Below are positions 59,112 to 64,000 of a stretch of 64,000 nucleotides of DNA, piece by piece. The notes under the pieces are model-generated. The model was not told where the DNA came from. It did not search any database and saw only the letters and a list, made by a program, of their open reading frames with translations. Source of the DNA: Colletotrichum lupini (lineage: Eukaryota > Ascomycota > Sordariomycetes > Glomerellales > Glomerellaceae); assembly GCF_023278565.1 (NCBI RefSeq), contig NC_064676.1, positions 7,254,001-7,318,000 of the forward strand. The letters run 5' to 3'. Each line of letters opens with the position of its first letter. Within the stretch, counting starts at the first letter, position 1. The position numbers were made by a program, and so were the translations under genes.

Positions 59112-60971
59112 ATGGATCCGCCTCGACGACCTATACGCATCGGCAATTGCTCTGGCGCCATCAACGACGGCATTGATCAGATATACCGCCTGGCCAAGTA
59201 CGGCAATGTAGACGCCATCACTGCCGACTACCTCGCAGAGTTCAATATCGCCTGGAAGGCAATCGAGCTCCAGACCCAACCAGAGCTGGGATACGAGCCA
59301 AACTTCATCGAGCAACTCGCCTGGCACAACGGCGACGCAGCGCGCCTCGTCGCCGAGAAAGGCATCAAAATCGTCCACGATGGCGGAGCCCTGAACCCCC
59401 GGGGCCTCGCCAACAAGACGCACGCATACGTTGAGAGCCTTGGCATCCGCGACGTCAAGATCGCCTGGGTAAGCGGCGACAACGTGACCGATGCCGTAAA
59501 ACGCGGCGCGTTCGGGCGAGTCATGCATCTCGACCAGCCCGGCGTCGAGTTTGATCCGCACTCGCAGGGTGACGATCTCCTCGCGGCCAACGCCTATACG
59601 GGCATGGCTGGCATCGTGCGTGCGTTGGAGCTCGGCGCCGACATCGTCATCTGCGGGAGATGCACCGATGCAAGTCCCGTAATGGGGCTTGCGACGTGGT
59701 GGCATGGGTGGAAGACGACGGAGTACGATGTGCTTGCTGCGAGTCTGATGGCCGGTCACTTGATCGAGTGCGGACCGTATGTGACGGGAGGGAACTACTG
59801 CGGTCAACGTGAGGTGCCAGATCTCCATCATGCAGGGTTCCCGATTGCGGAGATCGGAGCCGATGGCGGCGCTGTCATCACGAAGCCGGAGGGTTCCAAT
59901 GGGCTGGTGTCTGTTGATACTTGTAAGGCGCAACTGCTTTATGAGATACAGGGCGTCTACTATCTCAATCCGGATGTTGTAGCCAATATTGAGAAGGCAA
60001 CCTTCACACAGCTTGGTAAAGGTCGCGTTCGACTATCGGGTGTGAGGGGTTTGCCGCCACCGTCTACGACCAAGCTGTCCATCTGCTTGATGGGAGGGTA
60101 CCAGGCCGAGATATCGGCGTATGCGACTGGCCTAGACACCGACTTCAAGTTCGAGGTGCTTAAGAGCCAGGTGTTGGGCCAAATCAACCAGTCCGATTTT
60201 ACGACTTTGAGCATAGAGAAGTACGGTTCATCAGTGGCAGATCCGCGGTCACAAAAGCTATGTACGACGCAATTCCGCATGTTTGCACAGTCTCGGACCA
60301 AGGCAGCGTTTGAGCAGTTCAAGAAGGCAATCTTCTATAATGGCTTACAAGGCTATTGTGGTCTTCATCTAGGTATGGACTGGAGGACTATGGAACCGAG
60401 GCCGTACGTCAGGTACTTCCCGGCCCTGATACCACAGTCCCGGATTCCCCTGTTCGTGAGTTTCATTGGTGGTGAGAAACAGCATACCATCGAGGCACGT
60501 CAAGATGGCGGCACACCCCCTCGCCAGCCCGATTACGATGCCACAGTGCCGTTGTCGAAAGTCCAGCTGTCCAGGACAGTGAGGAGACCTCTGGGGGATC
60601 TCGTCTTTGCGCGGAGCGGCGACAAGGGAGGCAACGCCAACGTGGGCTTCTGGGTACGCAACGCTTTAGCGTGGCCATGGCTGCAGGCTTTCATGACAAG
60701 ACGGAGGCTCATTGAGCTGCTAGGAGATGACTGGCAAGCTCGTTACGTGGTGGAAAGGTGCGAGTTCCCAGGGCTCTGGGCGGTTCATTTTGTGATCAAG
60801 GGGATCTTACAGGAGGGCGTTAGCAGCAGCAGCGTGCTCGATGGGTTTGCGAAAAGCCTCGGGGAGTTTCTACGTGCCAGAGTTGTTGGCCTGCCGGTTG
60901 ACTTGGTCAAGGTTGAGGATGACCGCCGGCCACACAGATTTGAAAGCCGTGCCCGATCATCAAGGTTATGA
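59112..60971 (+). CDS. AtuA-like protein (DUF1446 plus C-terminal AtuA-like domain), peroxisomal
   Basis: A single exon of 619 residues. The N-terminal 460 residues match the DUF1446/AtuA family: IGNCSGAINDGIDQIYRL at the start, DAITADYLAEFNIAW, DGGALNPRGLA, ADIVICGRCTDASPVMG and GHLIECGPYVTGGNY. The C-terminal 110 residues form the small AtuA-like ferredoxin-fold domain with LVFARSGDKGGNANVGFWVR. In Pseudomonas, atuA heads the acyclic terpene (citronellol/geraniol) operon with acyl-CoA carboxylase genes; the chemistry of AtuA itself is unresolved. The protein ends SSRL, a type 1 peroxisomal signal variant (SRL). It is divergent from the CoA ligase and 373 bp upstream of the hydratase gene. 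Confidence 0.92.
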   Translation: MDPPRRPIRIGNCSGAINDGIDQIYRLAKYGNVDAITADYLAEFNIAWKAIELQTQPELGYEPNFIEQLAWHNGDAARLVAEKGIKIVHDGGALNPRGLANKTHAYVESLGIRDVKIAWVSGDNVTDAVKRGAFGRVMHLDQPGVEFDPHSQGDDLLAANAYTGMAGIVRALELGADIVICGRCTDASPVMGLATWWHGWKTTEYDVLAASLMAGHLIECGPYVTGGNYCGQREVPDLHHAGFPIAEIGADGGAVITKPEGSNGLVSVDTCKAQLLYEIQGVYYLNPDVVANIEKATFTQLGKGRVRLSGVRGLPPPSTTKLSICLMGGYQAEISAYATGLDTDFKFEVLKSQVLGQINQSDFTTLSIEKYGSSVADPRSQKLCTTQFRMFAQSRTKAAFEQFKKAIFYNGLQGYCGLHLGMDWRTMEPRPYVRYFPALIPQSRIPLFVSFIGGEKQHTIEARQDGGTPPRQPDYDATVPLSKVQLSRTVRRPLGDLVFARSGDKGGNANVGFWVRNALAWPWLQAFMTRRRLIELLGDDWQARYVVERCEFPGLWAVHFVIKGILQEGVSSSSVLDGFAKSLGEFLRARVVGLPVDLVKVEDDRRPHRFESRARSSRL

Positions 60972-61112
60972 AATCTCGAAAGTTTTGTGTATATGTGAAT
61001 AGACAGGCCCTCTCTCTGAGAAGTCACTAAAAGGGGATCGACAATACCTTGGACCGAGTAGTTCGCGGAGGGCTCTTTCGCAGTGTCAACATTACTTGTG
61101 ACCCACGACTGG

Positions 61113-61141
61113 CCGAGGGGATAGACTGCGGAGTACCTCGG
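61113..61141. promoter_or_regulatory. Inverted CCGAGG/CCTCGG pair in the hydratase promoter
   Basis: CCGAGG at 61113-61118 and CCTCGG at 61136-61141, on opposite strands 17 bp apart, about 205 bp before the ATG. CCTCGG is the known core site of FarA/FarB/CTF1-type regulators of fatty-acid catabolism in filamentous fungi. Binding here is inferred. Confidence 0.6.
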
Positions 61142-61344
61142 TCAAGGTTCAAGCGCCTGAGAGCGCCATTTCGGCAGTGCGACAGCGTGGTCAGTCGTCT
61201 TACTTAGCGGTCTGTGTCCCCTGGCATTTGAGCCTGTTGCTGAGGCCATGTCAATCTTCGTCAACCTCTCTAATATCAGCAACTTCATTAATCACCATCA
61301 TACTAAGTACTCGGTTCAACTCGATAGAAATAAGACTACACGCG

Positions 61345-62542
61345 ATGGCTCCGAACGATAGGCCGGTAAAGAACGCATCTGGCCTCTACGACAATGTTGA
61401 TTTCCGCAAAGCCGCCGGCTACGAACATGCCCCCATCAAGTGCGCCTACAACCGCCGTGATGTGCTACTCTTCGTAAGAAGCATCTCTGCATCTCTTGAT
61501 TATGCTCAAGCCATGTTCTACGAGTGGCTGCCATTATGTTGGGTCAATGAAAGCGCCAGCTAAACCACTTGCTAGGCGAATGCCATCGGCTGTCAGAAGG
61601 AAGAGTTACATTTCCTCTACGAATTGCACCCAAACTTTGCCGCCTTCCCCACGTTCCCAATCAATCTCGCCTTCAAGCAGACGGACCAAGATGTCTTTGA
61701 TTTTATTGCCCGTACCGTGACCGGCCACGTCCCGGGCTGTCCGCCATTCGACGCCCAGCGTTCCGTAGACGGAGAGAGAGGCATTGAGATCCTCCGCCCC
61801 ATCTCCGTGTCTTCGGATGGACTTGACTTGGAGGTTCGAAGCAAGGTCATCGGAGTCTATGACAAGGGTGCGCAGGCGTTTCGCAGGAAATCGCGAGATA
61901 CAAGGCTAACTCGCCTATAGGCGGCGCAATGATTCTTGAAGCAGAACAGCTGCTGGTCGACAAGAAGACCAACACAGCTTACACCAAAATGACATCCACC
62001 GCCTTCGGCATAGGACAAGGCGGCTACAACGGGCCCCGGGGCCCAACAAAGCCGGCCGTGAAAGCACCGGATCGCGCCCCGGACGCCGTGCACATCATCG
62101 AGACCACCCCGGAGGCAGCTCTTCTTTATCGCCTCTGCGGCGACTACAACCCGCTTCACGCAGACGAGGCATTTGGGCAGCGCGCCGGGTTCAAGGGGTC
62201 TATCCTCCAAGGGCTGGGCACCTGGAACATGGCTGCACACGGTTTGCTACAGAAGTTAGGCGGCGGCGACCCAAGTCGTTTTAGAGCGTACGGGGCCAGG
62301 TTCAAGAGCGTCGTTTATCCCGGAGACACCCTCGAGACGCGCATGTGGGTTGTCAAAAGCGGAGGCGGGGTGGACGATGTTGTCTTTGAGACGATCGTGA
62401 AGGATGATGGACGAGTTGCTCTGTAAGTCTACTCCAAGTGGCATCCTCACCGCCAAACCCTCCTTGTTGCGAGAAGGGACGCTGACAATCACGAAGGTCC
62501 AATGGCTACGCCAAGATTTTGCAAGCGAAACCAAAGATGTGA
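61345..62542 (+). CDS. MaoC-like enoyl-CoA hydratase 2 (double hot-dog)
   Basis: Four exons, 61345-61473, 61576-61867, 61921-62422 and 62497-62542, give 322 residues. The middle and last introns are 53 and 74 bp; the first is 102 bp with a CTAAAC branch site. The protein has the two hot-dog halves of peroxisomal hydratase 2. The N-terminal half carries RDVLLFANAIGC..ELHFLYELHP and FAAFPTFP. The C-terminal half carries the catalytic signature GDYNPLHADEAF (Asp215, His220), then AGFKGSILQGLGT. It hydrates trans-2-enoyl-CoA to (3R)-hydroxyacyl-CoA. The end, AKPKM, is a weak PTS1-like tripeptide. The last two introns are short and the final exon encodes only about 15 residues, so its boundary is less certain. 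Confidence 0.88.
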
Positions 62543-62997
62543 TCTTTATGCCGCGCACGTGGAAGCTTTCCAGGGATACAGCTCGTGGCCTTCAGAGGAG
62601 GTTTCTGTTTTTGAGGCAGAGTTTGCGCCGTGTATCATAGTCGTCCAAACTCGGACTCAGTCGCGAATATAGGTCCATCTGTGCTGCTGCAATACCGGTC
62701 GTCTTATGACTTTTCGAGTCAGAAGAAGTAGAAAGAGTTGTCCTTCTTGAGTCGGCAGAGTTCAAGTGAAGGAAACGACGACACTGGCCAACAGGTTGAG
62801 GTAAGGCTTGTCCGTGCAGATTGCGTGCTGTTTGAACGGAGCATCTCATCGGCATACCAGGCAATGCTGGCCAGTGTCAAGTAGTCAAAGTTTCTGTTGG
62901 AGAAGACCAAAGTTGACCTCGGCAGGCCACACATCCACGCAGAGATTGCATCAAAAATGAGGTTGGATTAGTCTACGAGGGCACAAAGAGCAAAAGT
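62543..62997. other. Intergenic, 3' flank of the hydratase gene
   Basis: No recognisable gene. Short minus-strand frames (62592-62934) lack any domain. Confidence 0.4.
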
Positions 62998-63078
62998 TGC
63001 GTCGAGGGGGAATCGAACCCCCGGCTCCCCGACGCTGCTTGATGGCAACGGAGAATTTTACCACTAAACCATCGACGC
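62998..63078 (-). tRNA. tRNA-Gly (GCC) with a short intron
   Basis: On the minus strand the acceptor arms GCGTCGA/TCGACGC pair perfectly with discriminator A, the D arm is TGGTTTAGTGGTA, the anticodon loop TTGCCA is closed by CTCCG/CGGGG, and the T arm is GGGGG-TTCGATT-CCCCC. Eleven bases between base 37 and the 3' anticodon stem imply an intron of about 10 nt. It sits 87 bp downstream of the crotonase stop codon. Confidence 0.92.
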
Positions 63079-63164
63079 GATTCATTGGATGAAAATAACG
63101 CGAGCTGTAAGATCTCTTGTAGCGAGCTTGCGTGACCGCCAAAATCTTGTTCAAACCCTCCCAG

Positions 63165-64000
63165 CTACAGATGCGAAGGAAACCACTTGGGGTCTCTCTT
63201 CTCACGATATGCCGCCAGTCCTTCAGTCGAGTTCTTGCTCCGAAGCATTGCCTCGGCCCATAACTCCTGTCCGCGCATAGTCGCTCTGCTAACGCCAGTC
63301 TCCCATGCTTCCCGCGCCGCCAATCGCGAGATAATGACGCTGTCGGGACTCAGTCCAGCGATCTGGCTAGCATAGTCGAGTGCTCTCTCCAGAAGCCTCT
63401 CTTGCGGCACAATCTCCTTGACCAATCCCCAGTTGTGTGCCTCTTCTACTGATAATGTCCGGCCTGTGAGTATAAGATCCATCGTCCGGTGATTACCAAA
63501 GAGCATCATGCAACGAGGCAATGCGCCGGCGAGGGCAGATACGCCGCGGAGGACTTCGGGGAGACGAAATGTTGCGTTTGGTGAAGCGAAGATGACATCG
63601 GCGTTGAGAATGACTTCAAAGCCACCACCTACATGCCCGTATTAGCTCTGTCTTAGCACCTGCATCCGCAGCATTGTCCTCAAATTCCAATGTCAAGCAT
63701 ACCGTGAGCGTGGCCGTTGCATGCGACAATGATCGGTTTCCTCCCTGTCCGATTGCTCATGCCCGCAAATTGACCTGGTGGGTAGTCAAAGGCGACGTCG
63801 TTTGTCTTGATGATATCCAATCTCTGCTTCAGGTCCATGCCGGCGCAAAAGGCCTTGGTTCCAACTCCCGTGAACACGGCGCATCGCAGCTCCGGTTCGG
63901 CATCATACCATTTCCACAATGCACCGAGTTCTATCGTCGCCTCCACGGGGAGACAATTCATATGCTCCGGTCGGTTTATCGTGACAAGAAGGATGTATTT
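63165..64000 (-). CDS. Enoyl-CoA hydratase/isomerase (crotonase), peroxisomal, 5' truncated by window edge
   Basis: Exons 64000-63703 (partial) and 63628-63165 with a 74-bp intron (GTATGC..TGTAG). The frame is open at the window edge and starts ILLVTINRPEHMNCLP, the usual first strand of crotonases, so only a few dozen residues are missing. The oxyanion-hole motifs are visible: FCAGMDLK and, across the intron, NGHAHGGGFEVILNADVIFAS. FRLPEVLRGVSALAGALPR and LTGRTLSVEEAHNWGLV follow. The protein ends KWFPSHL, with SHL a type 1 peroxisomal signal. It would hydrate or isomerise an enoyl-CoA, complementing the hydratase 2, ligase and AtuA-like proteins next door. Confidence 0.92.

Noticed and set aside
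59100..59933. 277-codon minus-strand frame opposite the AtuA-like gene
   Set aside because: Antisense to a gene with clear DUF1446 motifs; no family resemblance of its own.

Overview
The window looks like a chromosomal segment from a filamentous ascomycete (Pezizomycotina). Genes carry short introns of about 50-90 bp with GTRNGT donors and CTAAC-type branch sites. Two Zn2Cys6 regulators, an RTA1 exporter, a P450, several small secreted proteins and intron-containing nuclear tRNAs are present. Three LTR retrotransposons have lost almost all CpA/TpG dinucleotides, the mark of repeat-induced point mutation (RIP). A Colletotrichum-like Sordariomycete is my guess, from overall style only.

Layout. 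1-9.5 kb: the 3' end of a C6 transcription factor, a P-loop kinase-like gene, then three minus-strand genes: an RTA1-family membrane protein, a Zn2Cys6 regulator and a cytochrome P450. 9.5-25.6 kb: two RIP-destroyed Ty1/copia elements of one family in opposite orientations (9544-16349 minus, 18656-25623 plus), each with 202-bp LTRs and a 5-bp target duplication. They enclose 2.3 kb holding an ASCH-domain gene, a tRNA-Pro and the first 105 bp of a GDSL esterase gene. The second element sits inside that gene, whose remainder follows at 25629-26679. 28-34.6 kb: four small secreted proteins: a Gly/Pro-rich repeat protein, a Cys-containing GPI-type protein, a 126-aa secreted protein and a two-repeat cyanovirin-N-like (CVNH) protein. 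35-39.6 kb: decayed, repeat-rich DNA with a 15-bp minisatellite and tandem partial copies of an SRA/YDG-like sequence. 39646-47002: a RIP-destroyed Ty3/gypsy element on the minus strand with 210-bp LTRs. 47-48 kb: tandem fragments resembling a KH domain. 48.8-55.5 kb: a secreted, GPI-type sorbosone-dehydrogenase-like enzyme and a type I membrane protein.

56.6-64 kb: four genes that look like one peroxisomal acyl-CoA pathway. They are an acyl-CoA ligase ending AKL, a divergently transcribed AtuA-like protein ending SRL, a MaoC-type enoyl-CoA hydratase 2 ending PKM, and a crotonase ending SHL. The hydratase promoter has an inverted pair of CCTCGG sites, the hexamer known for fatty-acid-catabolism regulators of the FarA type. 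A tRNA-Gly lies between the last two genes.

Exon junctions were placed by eye from splice consensus and preserved reading frame. Family names rest on recognised motifs; no database search was possible.
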